Origin: Planctobacterium marinum
GTDB taxonomy: Bacteria > Pseudomonadota > Gammaproteobacteria > Enterobacterales > Alteromonadaceae
Reading direction: 5' to 3'
NCBI RefSeq assembly: GCF_036322805.1
Contig: NZ_AP027272.1
Coordinates: 1,302,001-1,366,000, forward strand
Length of the DNA stretch: 64,000 nt
This document shows positions 10,129-19,736 of this stretch, piece after piece. Below the pieces are notes generated by a model. That model saw nothing but the letters and a program-made list of their open reading frames with translations, was not told the origin of the DNA and did not search any database. How positions within the stretch are numbered: position 1 is the stretch's first letter; the number at the start of each line of letters is the position of its first letter. The position numbers and the translations under genes were made by a program.

Positions 10129-10302
10129 AAACATGTTCTGTGTCGAATTACTGTGCTATAAAATTCGAATTGAAATTCTAGAGAGCGCAGGTTTTAATCA
10201 GCGGCTTAATCACAGTCTGGTTTGCGCACAACTGCAGCGCTATCCAGTGTTATAACAATAAACAAGGACCTCCCGATATAAAAGGGAGTACAAGAAAAGG
10301 CC

Positions 10303-11688
10303 ATGAGCAATAGTTTCAAAGTTCCACATACCCTTATTCTTCTGTTATCCATGATGCTGGTGGCTTACATTGCCACTTGGTTAGTACCGCAAGGAGCGTT
10401 TGAAACCGTGACCCTTGAAAATGGCCGCCAATCGGTAGTACCGGGAACCTTCACCCTCAGTGAAGAACAAGTGCGGCTGACACCGATGGATTTTCTGGTG
10501 GCCATCCCCAGAGCATTAGCAGCAGCTCAGGATATTATCTTTTTCGTCTTTATTGTGGGCGGGGTACTGGCGGTTGCCAGGGCTACTGGCACCATTGATG
10601 CGCTTATTGGCAATCTTCTGCACAAATTTGGTCATAAACCCAATTTATTGATTTTTATGGTGGTGTTCTGTTTTGCCATGACATCCGGTGCCATTGGCAC
10701 GGCAGGTGAGTACATCCCGTTTGTGTTGATATTGGTGGGCTTATGTAAAGCCATGAAACTGGATGCCATGACAGCCGTAGGAATGGTGGTGACTGGCTAC
10801 GGCATTGGTTATGGCGTTTCCGCCTTTAATCCGTTTACCGTAATGGTGGCGCAAAGTGTCGCAGAAGTACCTGTTTATTCGGGGATTGAGTTGCGCCTGG
10901 CGATATTCATTCCTTTTGTTCTTATCGGTTTTCATCACGTCTGGAGTTATGCCAAAAAAGTTCTGGCTGATCCTGCACAATCCATGACTGCGGATTTGCC
11001 CTGTCCATTGGCGGGTAATGACAAAGTGGGGTACCCCGAACTGAAGCTACACCATAAATTAGTCCTGTTCGGACTGGTTGCCACTATCGCTACGGCAGTT
11101 TGGGGCATCTCTCAAAAGGGTTGGTATCTGTACGAGCTTGGCGCATTATTTATCTTGTGGGGGGTATTCACCGCTGTTATTGGTAAATTGGATGCAGATA
11201 CCGCCGCACAGCAGTTTATTGAAGGGGTAAAGGACTTAGCCACCACCGCTATGCTAATCGGTGTGGCACGAGGTATCGCGTTGATTATGGAAGACGGGCA
11301 AATCCTGCACTCATTGGTGTATAACATGTCTTATCCCTTGTCGTACCTTGGGTCAGAACTGGCGGCCGTGGGTATGTTTATCATGCAAACCTTTTTGAAT
11401 TTGTTTATCCCTTCTGGCAGTGGCCAGGCTTATGTCACTATTCCACTATTAGCTCCGGTGGGCGATTTGGTGGGGGTAAACCGCCAGGTGGTGGTGTTGG
11501 CCTATCAGTTTGGTGATGGCTTTTCTAATATGATTATTCCCACCAATGCGGTACTGATGGGGATTATTGGCATGGCAGGCGTACCTTATCATTTGTGGTT
11601 CAAATTCTGTATGCCACTCATCCTTAAGCTCATGGCAGCAGCCTCGGTAGTATTGATACTGGCCGTTATGTTTGGTTATGGCACTTAA
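10303..11688 (+). CDS. YfcC-family membrane carrier
   Basis: Integral inner-membrane transporter of 461 residues with about 11-12 hydrophobic segments. It fits the YfcC/ArcD-like C4-dicarboxylate anaerobic carrier superfamily (PF03606): an N-terminal PHT..LL...M...A.WLVP.G.F start, the segment IGTAGEYIPFVLILVGL, and GYGIGYGVSAFNPFTVMVAQ. Members are proposed to move basic amino acids, peptides or dicarboxylates, so the substrate is open. The AGG just before the ATG is unusually close (AAAAGGCC-ATG). A small stem (ctccc 10270-10274 with gggag 10284-10288) lies in the leader. It follows a peptidase gene but is separated from it by a terminator. Confidence 0.85.
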   Translation: MSNSFKVPHTLILLLSMMLVAYIATWLVPQGAFETVTLENGRQSVVPGTFTLSEEQVRLTPMDFLVAIPRALAAAQDIIFFVFIVGGVLAVARATGTIDALIGNLLHKFGHKPNLLIFMVVFCFAMTSGAIGTAGEYIPFVLILVGLCKAMKLDAMTAVGMVVTGYGIGYGVSAFNPFTVMVAQSVAEVPVYSGIELRLAIFIPFVLIGFHHVWSYAKKVLADPAQSMTADLPCPLAGNDKVGYPELKLHHKLVLFGLVATIATAVWGISQKGWYLYELGALFILWGVFTAVIGKLDADTAAQQFIEGVKDLATTAMLIGVARGIALIMEDGQILHSLVYNMSYPLSYLGSELAAVGMFIMQTFLNLFIPSGSGQAYVTIPLLAPVGDLVGVNRQVVVLAYQFGDGFSNMIIPTNAVLMGIIGMAGVPYHLWFKFCMPLILKLMAAASVVLILAVMFGYGT

Positions 11689-11734
11689 AGGCTCCAGCTC
11701 ACGTATCCACAAACCTTTCATCCGTGATCTTAAA

Positions 11735-11756
11735 GGGGCTAACGAGTGTTAGCCCC
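11735..11756 (+). terminator. Stem-loop after the YfcC-type carrier
   Basis: Perfect 9-bp stem ggggctaac / gttagcccc with loop gagt, 46 bp after the stop. No T-tract follows (acactactg), so it may protect the 3' end or terminate with help rather than act as a classic intrinsic terminator. Confidence 0.5.
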
Positions 11757-11779
11757 ACACTACTGAACATTTATCCATC

Positions 11780-11808
11780 TTGTTAAATCGCGCGATTGGC
11801 TCTATAAA
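11780..11808 (+). promoter_or_regulatory. Candidate sigma-70 promoter of the DUF1289 gene
   Basis: TTGTTA (11780-11785), 17-bp spacer, TATAAA (11803-11808). The expected transcription start falls at about 11815, which is the A of the ATG of the next gene; no Shine-Dalgarno is visible. If the promoter is real, the message would be leaderless. Confidence 0.45.
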
Positions 11809-11814
11809 TCAGCT

Positions 11815-12072
11815 ATGGAACAACTTGAGTTTTTTGAAATCCCCAGCCCCTGTATTGGCGTGTGCCAGGTGAATAATAAGGGCTATTGCAAAGGCTGCTT
11901 TCGCAGTCGGGATGAGCGTGTCTATTGGCACCAGGTGGACAACGCTGTGAAACAACAAATACTCAACGCCTGCAAACAGCGTAAAAAACGCGTCATGTAT
12001 CGCAAGAATCAAGCGCAGCAAAACACACCACAGGCAGATAGCCAATCCTCCTTGTTCGGTGATGAAGACTAA
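11815..12072 (+). CDS. DUF1289 family small Cys-rich protein
   Basis: 85-residue cytoplasmic protein with the DUF1289 signature: PSPCIGVC, then GYCKGCFRSRDER and a tryptophan (YWHQV). The four cysteines in two pairs suggest a small metal-binding site. Function in the family is not established. The C-terminal third is a basic, glutamine-rich tail. The start Met is supported by the short distance to the conserved domain, yet it has no ribosome-binding site (see the promoter just upstream). A 6-bp stem-loop (cgcctc / gaggcg, 12094-12111) separates it from the SDR gene. Confidence 0.85.
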   Translation: MEQLEFFEIPSPCIGVCQVNNKGYCKGCFRSRDERVYWHQVDNAVKQQILNACKQRKKRVMYRKNQAQQNTPQADSQSSLFGDED

Positions 12073-12137
12073 TTCCTGTTAATTTATGTGGTTCGCCTCT
12101 AAACTGAGGCGGTAACACACCAACACAGGGCAATCCA

Positions 12138-12926
12138 ATGGCTGTACATGCTGACCTTAATCTCACACTCATTACCGGGGCTTCTGAAGGGATCGGGAGA
12201 TGTTTTGCCGAAGAGTTTGCCCGCCAGGGACACGATCTGGTGCTGGTGGCGCGTTCGCAGGAAAAGCTCGAAGCCATGGCGGAATCACTGCGTAATGAGC
12301 ACTCGGTCAAAGTTACTGTACTGCCACAGGATTTAACGCAACCCGGTGCGGCGGAAGTTTTGGCGGCTCAACTGCAAGAGCGGCAATTACAGGTGGATAT
12401 CCTGGTGAACAATGCCGGATTGATGTATGTGCAAGACTTTTTTACTACTGAACCCGAAAAACTGGAACAGCTGCTTACCCTTAATATTAATGCTGTAGTG
12501 AGAATGACTCGTCAGTTTTTACCGCAGATGCTATCTCGCGACAATGGCAAAATCATTAATGTCGCCTCCATCGCCAGTTTTATTCCCACCCCAAAATTTG
12601 CCATTTACGGTGCTTCCAAAGCCTTTGTATTGTCTTTCACCGAAGCGCTAGTGGAGGAGATAAAGTACACCAATGTCAAAGCCCATTGTGTCTGCCCGGG
12701 CTTTACCAAAACCAACATGATCCAGCAGGGCAATGGTCTGGAAGACAACATTCCCGGTTTTATGAAAGTGGCCCCCGAGTCGCTGGTAAAAGATGCCTAC
12801 AAATCGGTGATGAAAGGCGAAACCATTTATATTCATAAGATACACAACAAAGCCCTGGTGCAATGGTCGCGACTGTATCCTAAGTGGCTTGTACGCGGCG
12901 TAAGTGGTTTCTTTAGTCGGTTTTAA
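12138..12926 (+). CDS. Short-chain dehydrogenase/reductase
   Basis: NAD(P)-dependent oxidoreductase of the SDR family, 262 residues. The cofactor loop TGASEGIGR begins at about residue 14, NNAG stabilises the central sheet near 93, the catalytic serine is in NVASIASF (about 144), and the Tyr-Lys pair is Y157-GAS-K161. R40 after the second strand suggests NADP preference. The C-terminal PGFTKTNM and the helical end (SRLYPKWLVRGVSGFFSRF) match the DltE/YqjQ-like subgroup, which often acts on acyl or keto lipids; the substrate is not deducible. It appears monocistronic. Confidence 0.9.
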   Translation: MAVHADLNLTLITGASEGIGRCFAEEFARQGHDLVLVARSQEKLEAMAESLRNEHSVKVTVLPQDLTQPGAAEVLAAQLQERQLQVDILVNNAGLMYVQDFFTTEPEKLEQLLTLNINAVVRMTRQFLPQMLSRDNGKIINVASIASFIPTPKFAIYGASKAFVLSFTEALVEEIKYTNVKAHCVCPGFTKTNMIQQGNGLEDNIPGFMKVAPESLVKDAYKSVMKGETIYIHKIHNKALVQWSRLYPKWLVRGVSGFFSRF

Positions 12927-12983
12927 ACCAAGCTGTTTGGTATGACTGCTGTTTTAAGAAAATAGAAGGTCATTTTGTGTTAA

Positions 12984-13005
12984 TTCACTGACTGCTCACA
13001 CACCA
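12984..13005. repeat. Dispersed 22-nt repeat, copy 1
   Basis: ttcactgactgctcacacac-ca. Copy 2 at 57146-57167 differs at two positions (c/t and a/g). Both lie in long non-coding gaps. The origin is unknown; it could be the relic end of a mobile or repetitive element. Confidence 0.4.
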
Positions 13006-13274
13006 TAGCGGACTATCGATGTTAATAGATCTACAGACTACATTTTTAATGTTTGCAGACAGTCCAAATATCCAATTTACAATAAAAATACGACTCCAAG
13101 AAATATGAATTGGAAGTTAATCAAGAGATCTTCCAATTAAGAAATCCATAGCCTAAATGGTTCATAAGCATATTAAGAGTGTCTTAATTCTGTCTTGCTC
13201 CAGTCTAACATATATTTTGAGAGCACCAATGGAATCTGATATCGAGTGCTAAGGTGTTAACTAAAGCATTAACT

Positions 13275-13340
13275 AGGGCGATGCAATTATTGGGTCGTAA
13301 AGCTCTTTCACTTTAATGGTGAGCAAGGAGAAGAGAAGTG
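13275..13340 (+). pseudogene. Possible degraded 16S rRNA gene fragment
   Basis: The 19-mer gggtcgtaaagctctttca (13292-13310) equals the universally conserved 16S stretch GGGTTGTAAAGCTCTTTCA at 18 of 19 positions. The flanks also recall the same part of 16S: gcgatgca before (compare GTGATGAA), and ggagaagagaag after (compare GGAGAAGAAG). No larger rRNA context is present. The match is from memory, without an alignment, so this is a tentative call. Confidence 0.3.
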
Positions 13341-13538
13341 AGTAAATAATATAGAAAGCTGTCGATGCGTAATTATTTTTATTCTTTGTGTATCTGCGAT
13401 TTTGTTATTCTCTAAGTTAGTCAGACTGTGGCTTCGTTTATCAAGTTAGATAGCGGCAGAAATTGAATAAAAACTCAGAATTTCTGCCTATAATCAGAGT
13501 ACAACTTTAAACTATGAGAGATTTCAAGAAGCACACTT

Positions 13539-15062
13539 GTGAAAGCGAAAATCAATTTACTAATATTGCTATACCTCGCTTCAGCGCTAGCTTTTTCAAA
13601 GCAGGGAACGCTGACAGCTAACAACACGTGCTTAGATGTGCCTAAATCTGACAGCCTTTACATAAGGCAAATCTGCATGGACGTAACGGTGAACTTTCGA
13701 TTCAGCATGCTGATGGGGGAGCCGGTTTATGTCACTTACCTACAATGGCAATTAAAAGGTCATAAAACTTCCAAGTTGCTGACCGAACTTTATAGGGAAG
13801 GCTTTGTAACAGGTTGGCCAGTATTATCAGATAAGTTTGTTAGTTTTGATACGGATTTGGTGCTTAAAATGGGCACCCGTTTTGAGCAAAATGCTTCCTG
13901 GAGTATATCGTCTGAAGAACGCAAATTAAGGACTGATATACTATCAAGCACAGAACCACTTCACGAGGTAGGCCTTTTTTCTTCCCCCGGAATTGTGAAA
14001 GGCTCAGGTGGGGAGCCAAGCTTCAATATTCCAGATTCGAGCGATTGGGACAAAGTGTTTGAATACTTTGAATTTTCGAGAAGAATATTTTGTAAATCCA
14101 CAGGGGAGTTTGTAAATAGTGAATTAACCAAGCGTATATTCAAACTTGAGGTTCCACCAATAGAGTTTTATTTTTGTAATCACCGCTTTAACCTAAGTAG
14201 CTACAACGATCTTGTCGAAAACCAAATTCGAGAGTTTGAAAAGAAAAAAAGCGATAAAGAAGCAAAAAACAAACAAGCCCAAATAGATGCATTTGACCCT
14301 TGGAAAAATCAAGGACCTTCTCCAGACAACGAAGAAACAGGTAGCGCAGAAGAGGCGCCTAGCAGCCGTGACTTTATCGATAAACAATCAGGGGTCACTG
14401 ATTGGTTTGCATATGGAGATGCGCAACACGGATTTCAAATTAAAAGGGATTTAGAGGAAAACCTATTAATCGAATCCCCATCAGCAAAGGTTATTACAGA
14501 AGACTCGGTTATATGGATAGAGGGAAAAGTACCAAATAATGAGGGGAACTACTATTTGGTTGTTAATGGAAGGAAACAAAGATTTGCGGTTGATTCACGT
14601 CGGAGGTTCAAATCTGCAGCAATTCTTGAATGGGGTGATAATAAAATCGATCTTTATGGGGAAGTAGAAGGAATTAAAATCAAAAAGGGGATAGAGGTCG
14701 GTTATACAGGTAGGGTTTCCAAAATCAGGGTTACATTATTATGGGATAAACAAGGTGACTTAGACTTACATCTAAAAGGTCCTGAAGGTCAACATGTCTA
14801 TTACTCCAATAAAGCTTATAGTTCAAATAATTATGAGATATCCTTAGATGTCGATAATACCTCTGGTTATGGCCCAGAAAACATATCTGTTTTTGATAGC
14901 GATAAAGGCTCCTATTCTATCGAAGTAGTTAATTATGGCAGCTTAAACTCGGTTAATGCTACGGTTCACGTGTTCCTTGATGATGAGCATTTTCGTACTT
15001 TCCGACGCCAGTTGAATTCTTCAAAAGAAAAATGGGTTGTTGACGTTATCTCGCTAGACTGA
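13539..15062 (+). CDS. Exported protein with C-terminal DUF2135/YfaP-like domain
   Basis: 507 residues from a GTG start. It opens with a signal segment (INLLILLYLASALAFS). The N-terminal half is unrecognised and has several cysteines (C30, C46 and others). A charged linker (about 233-285, rich in K, E, S) joins it to a C-terminal beta domain with LLWDKQGDLDLHLKGPEG, ..YYSNK.. and LDVDNTSGYGPENI, a pattern known from DUF2135/YfaP-type domains, which often accompany VWA or alpha-2-macroglobulin-type proteins. This predicts a periplasmic or surface location. A+T content is higher than in the flanking core genes, suggesting acquisition. It converges on a formylglycine-enzyme-like gene 204 bp away. 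Function unknown. Confidence 0.8.
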   Translation: MKAKINLLILLYLASALAFSKQGTLTANNTCLDVPKSDSLYIRQICMDVTVNFRFSMLMGEPVYVTYLQWQLKGHKTSKLLTELYREGFVTGWPVLSDKFVSFDTDLVLKMGTRFEQNASWSISSEERKLRTDILSSTEPLHEVGLFSSPGIVKGSGGEPSFNIPDSSDWDKVFEYFEFSRRIFCKSTGEFVNSELTKRIFKLEVPPIEFYFCNHRFNLSSYNDLVENQIREFEKKKSDKEAKNKQAQIDAFDPWKNQGPSPDNEETGSAEEAPSSRDFIDKQSGVTDWFAYGDAQHGFQIKRDLEENLLIESPSAKVITEDSVIWIEGKVPNNEGNYYLVVNGRKQRFAVDSRRRFKSAAILEWGDNKIDLYGEVEGIKIKKGIEVGYTGRVSKIRVTLLWDKQGDLDLHLKGPEGQHVYYSNKAYSSNNYEISLDVDNTSGYGPENISVFDSDKGSYSIEVVNYGSLNSVNATVHVFLDDEHFRTFRRQLNSSKEKWVVDVISLD

Positions 15063-15266
15063 CTCGAGCATTGTCTCAATTTGGCTAATAACAGCCGAGG
15101 GAGAGTAGCTACAATCGGAAAAGCATGCCGGCAGCACCTATAGTCATAGTTAATATTTTTTTGCATCCGTATGGCAAAAGATAACTTTTATAAGCCAAAT
15201 CGATAAATGTGGGGCGTCCCATCCCTTTACCATTCAACGTTAGAAGAATTCTGGTATGTAGCTGGG

Positions 15267-16799
15267 CTAATCTCTAATATCAATTGCTAGCCTAAAACCA
15301 GCAGAGCTTGTTGAGTTTAGATATTGCTTGTGATGTGTTCTTAAAACGGGGTCGGCTGAGAAATTTGCGAATGGCCTCTCACCACATTCAGTGTTGAAGG
15401 GGTTGTTGTGAGGAGAGGGACAATTGTGAACGTATTCAGACGGGCCGTTATAAAGCCCATAGACTCCGTGTTTATTAGTCGAAATCGTAAGCGAGTGTTC
15501 TCTTAAAAAACCGTCACGCCCAACAAAATTTATTTCTTGCAAGCTTGGAAGTCGATAGGGTTCGTCTGTTACTGAGTTTAACCAAGGGATAAACTGTTGA
15601 ACAATGTTACTCAGAGGGACAATTGCAGGAAAGTCCAAGCTAAACTTCGTATTATTTTTTTGTTGTGTTTCCAGAGTATTACTGATTTTTGGTGTTAGTT
15701 CACAGGTCCCATATTCGACACAAAGATTGTAAAGCTGCCACGAAACCTTTCGGTCTTGTAACTTAAAACTTTCAAGAAAGTGTACCTTTAATAAGTTATT
15801 CGAACCCTTTTCAAACCAGTTCTCTGCAGCATACGCTCTGACTTGCGAAGCTCTCTCTTGACTTGGGCAGCCTTCTTTAACCGAATATTGTGTGAACTTT
15901 CTATATACCTTATCGCCGTTTTCATGAACGTACTTTAATATATCTGAGTCAATTTCTGTCGCATTAATGCACCCAGTAATCCACCCAGATGCAATTCGGT
16001 GATAAATAAAGCTTTTGTAATCCTCTATATTTTCAACTTTGTTAAGTGCTGTTTCTATGTGAGCAGCTATAACTTCGTTTAAATCTTCTCTCCATCCTTT
16101 TGGTTTAAAGCGCAAGGTTTTTTGTCCTTCCTCATTAAGTACTGCTATTTCATTCAAATAAGCTTGTTCTGCCTCAGATACCTCTTCGGCGAATAGGGAG
16201 AGGAAAGTAGTATTTCTAGCTTTACTCTTAAAGCTATAAAAAGTGAACTTTCCGCTCGGTATTTCTATCATGTTGGGCTTCAGTGCTTCTAACTTAGATA
16301 AAAATACGTTTTCCTTATCTCTTTCTTCCTTCTCTTTTTGTTTTTGAAGTCTCTGCCTTTCTTCTTTCTGTCTCTTTTCTCGCTCTTGCTCAGCCTTGAT
16401 GTTATCAATTCTTCTTTTCTCTGCCTCCTCGGCCTTGTTATATAAGTCAAGCGCAGCTTTATAGTTATGATTATTTGAGTCGACTTTGGTTAAAAAAATA
16501 GATAATTCTCGTAGTGCCTTTTGAGACCTTAGTTCCGCTTGTAATGCCTTCGCGTAGTAAAAGTGAAAATTGTCAAAGACAGGCACGTTGAGCTTTTTTA
16601 CTTTTTCAAACGCCTCAATTGCAGCGACATTATTCCCTTCATCCATAGCGTTTTTGGCCAGTAAAAGTAATCGGTCTGCCTCAACACTGGATGGAAGAGA
16701 GGAAGCTAGAATGGCTCCAAGAATTGAGTTGGCGACTATCCACAATAGGAATGCTAGGTTGTACTTTAGCAGCTTCATTTGTGTATTCGAATTGAACAT
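15267..16799 (-). CDS. Exported coiled-coil protein with degenerate formylglycine-generating-enzyme (SUMF1) fold
   Basis: 510 residues. A hydrophobic N-terminal segment (LAFLLWIVANSILGAILA) acts as signal or anchor. Residues about 40-115 look like helical TPR-type repeats (AKNAMDEGNNVAAIEAFEKV), followed by a strongly charged E/K/R coiled coil (about 122-168). The rest resembles the FGE-sulfatase/SUMF1 fold: entry motif MIEIPSGKF, a middle with YRLPSLQEINFVGR, GVYGLYNGPSEYVHNC and the terminal SSAGFRLA. Known fold members include the sulfatase-activating enzyme and ligand-binding pseudoenzymes (EgtB-like, SiaT-like, effector-associated). The usual core is interrupted by a long helical insertion (about 205-335), so a scaffold or receptor role is more likely than catalysis. 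An alternative start is M8. Confidence 0.75.
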   Translation of the reverse strand: MFNSNTQMKLLKYNLAFLLWIVANSILGAILASSLPSSVEADRLLLLAKNAMDEGNNVAAIEAFEKVKKLNVPVFDNFHFYYAKALQAELRSQKALRELSIFLTKVDSNNHNYKAALDLYNKAEEAEKRRIDNIKAEQEREKRQKEERQRLQKQKEKEERDKENVFLSKLEALKPNMIEIPSGKFTFYSFKSKARNTTFLSLFAEEVSEAEQAYLNEIAVLNEEGQKTLRFKPKGWREDLNEVIAAHIETALNKVENIEDYKSFIYHRIASGWITGCINATEIDSDILKYVHENGDKVYRKFTQYSVKEGCPSQERASQVRAYAAENWFEKGSNNLLKVHFLESFKLQDRKVSWQLYNLCVEYGTCELTPKISNTLETQQKNNTKFSLDFPAIVPLSNIVQQFIPWLNSVTDEPYRLPSLQEINFVGRDGFLREHSLTISTNKHGVYGLYNGPSEYVHNCPSPHNNPFNTECGERPFANFSADPVLRTHHKQYLNSTSSAGFRLAIDIRD

Positions 16800-17034
16800 A
16801 GAACAATTCAGTAGAGTGAGAAATGTTTCCTAAAATCTAGACCATTTTTGGGAAAAAACAATTAAAAGATAGTATCTACTGGATGGGGAGCGATAGGAAA
16901 TTAATATTTAATTGAAACTAGAGAAAGCATGTTCTTTAGTCTGTTTAGGGATTCCAGTAGGCAAACATTCTAGATATTCTTTGCTGACTGGAGTCTGGTA
17001 TTTGCTGACCACCACTTGATGGTTGGCAGTTTTA
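16800..17034. other. Non-coding gap left of the insertion sequence
   Basis: 235 bp, A+T rich, no open frame. The gene at 15267-16799 must take its promoter from here. The 3' part has two copies of tttgctgac (16979 and 17001 areas) just before the insertion point. The IS lies close enough that outward transcription from it could influence the minus-strand gene. Confidence 0.45.
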
Positions 17035-17042
17035 TGTAGTGG

Positions 17043-18205
<1,163 letters not shown>

Positions 18206-18410
18206 TGAACACCTCTTTATTAAGTGTAATGCTACCACTTAAAAGAGTGTTCGGGTTTAGTCTGCCACTACATTAAGTTGGTAGTCATTCACCAATAGGT
18301 TTTAGATTTTATAAATTTCTAATTAGAAATAGTTGGTTTGAGACCATAGAACAGAGACGATACTAAGAGGATTAAATTTTGCCAAAAGTCAAAATCACTG
18401 AAATAAAGCA

Positions 18411-18641
18411 ATGTATAGGTTAATTAAACGAGCTGATTCAATCGAAGCCTTGGAGTCCAAATTTCAGGGGTTAACTGACAATTTTGAGTGGATAGAATTG
18501 AAAAGTACGTATCAACAGGGCGATGAGATATGGTCTTTTACTTCTGATCAACGTTCGTGGCAAATGATGGCGGGGAGGTCCGGCTATGCTTTAGTAAGAA
18601 GCGGTAAGCAAGTATGCTATTGTGTTACTTTAATGAGTTAG
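18411..18641 (+). CDS. Small conserved hypothetical protein
   Basis: 76 residues, no signal or membrane segment. The C-terminal half (DEIWSFTSDQRSWQMMAGRSGYALVRSGK, written in pieces) has the feel of a small conserved family of unknown function in which ..GR.GYALVR.G.vv...T.M is the core; this is from memory. The start is weakly supported: no clear ribosome-binding site in front of ATG 18411. It lies right of the IS and just ahead (7 bp) of another small gene on the same strand, suggesting a two-gene unit. Confidence 0.55.
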   Translation: MYRLIKRADSIEALESKFQGLTDNFEWIELKSTYQQGDEIWSFTSDQRSWQMMAGRSGYALVRSGKQVCYCVTLMS

Positions 18642-18648
18642 CCTCAAG

Positions 18649-19167
18649 ATGAAGTGTCAACAACCCCTCATATTTTTGTTCTTCTGCGCTTTTTCATTTG
18701 TTTTAAAGGCTCAAATCTCTCCCAATGAAGAATTACGGCAATACCTAAACCCAGACTATATCTCATTCCAATTCTCACAAATTAGCAATATAAACCTGAA
18801 ATCTGAGCGATACAAACAACTCACGCTGGTACTCGGGAATATTCTAGATTTGATTCAACTTCAATTCAAAGAGCCATCATTGTTCAATGATGTGGATAAC
18901 AGAGATGGTGCCTTATCAGATTACTTGGTGCATTTAGAAATGGTCTTTGATATCTACCCCAATAGCATCAATGACATGCCTGCTTGTGCAACTGCGAAAC
19001 GATATCTGCTTGCGCAATACCAACCAGAAGAATATAAATTCGAGAAACTGCCTCATTCAATTCAAATGTTTTGGCCAGCATTTGAGGGACTGTGCTCAAA
19101 CACAGAGAACGATATTTTATTGCCATTAGAGAGCGCTAAGACCCTCAAGCCTGAATTCATCAACTAA
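18649..19167 (+). CDS. Exported hypothetical protein
   Basis: 172 residues with a clear signal peptide (PLIFLFFCAFSFVLKAQ). The mature part is helical, acidic, with two cysteines (C112-type in PACATAK and C149-type in EGLCSNTE) that could form a disulfide in the periplasm. It begins 7 bp after the preceding small gene. No family recognised. Base composition is A+T rich like the rest of the accessory stretch. Confidence 0.6.
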   Translation: MKCQQPLIFLFFCAFSFVLKAQISPNEELRQYLNPDYISFQFSQISNINLKSERYKQLTLVLGNILDLIQLQFKEPSLFNDVDNRDGALSDYLVHLEMVFDIYPNSINDMPACATAKRYLLAQYQPEEYKFEKLPHSIQMFWPAFEGLCSNTENDILLPLESAKTLKPEFIN

Positions 19168-19254
19168 TATAAATTAAGAAATATTGATAAGTAGATACTG
19201 CATCATTGGTTCTTAGCTTTACCCAGTCATAATAGGTTTGATTCAAGTTTTTCG

Positions 19255-19473
19255 ATGTCGAATTTGTTACAAACCAAGTACCCAAACTGCGGACAAAACT
19301 ACGTCGACGACCTTTATAATTGTCAATTTGAAGGGCGCTTAGATAGTTCCAATAGGCCCTCTGTCGAATATCAACCGATAGAGGACGTATGTTTATATGT
19401 TGATGGATTAGAACGGCAACTTTGCTTGTGTAAAAAATACAATCAAAATTCTTTCATCATACTTGGAGAATAA
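19255..19473 (+). CDS. Doubtful small Cys-containing ORF
   Basis: 72-residue frame with six cysteines spread along it. The start (ATG 19255) has no ribosome-binding site, and no family is recognised. It could be a remnant of a longer gene, since the surrounding sequence has coding-like segments but many stops. Kept only as a possibility. Confidence 0.3.
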   Translation: MSNLLQTKYPNCGQNYVDDLYNCQFEGRLDSSNRPSVEYQPIEDVCLYVDGLERQLCLCKKYNQNSFIILGE

Positions 19474-19736
19474 ACGAACGTCTGCTTTACGGTATCAGTC
19501 CGGGGACTAATTACAGTTTTAAATGTCCGCTTTTGGCACGTACCAGACCTAATAGCTACCTTCACAGGCGCTCGTCACACCGAAACAGGTAATCTGAGAC
19601 ATAACATCTACTGAGTGACAAAAATGTCAATGAGTAAACCGTCAAATCTAACATTATCCTTGATTCTTAAAAAAATGATCGAGTGACAGCATCTAAAAGC
19701 CCCTTTAGCTATTTAATGTCTGATTACCACTAACCC
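19474..19736. other. Non-coding gap
   Basis: 263 bp between a doubtful plus-strand ORF and the end of a minus-strand gene. Nothing recognisable: no hairpin with a T-tract, no repeat. Confidence 0.4.

Larger units (their letters stand above)
12927..13538. other. 612-bp A+T-rich non-coding stretch
   Basis: No convincing open frame. It contains a 22-nt sequence also found at 57146-57167 with two mismatches, and a 16S-rRNA-like segment around 13275-13340 (described separately). It marks the left border of the accessory stretch that extends to about 20.6 kb. Promoter elements for the gene at 13539 must lie at its right end, but none stands out. Confidence 0.6.

Noticed and set aside
16979-17034. 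Integron attC or VCR-like site from the tttgctgac repeats
   Set aside because: No RYYYAAC/GTTRRRY core and no cassette integrase nearby.
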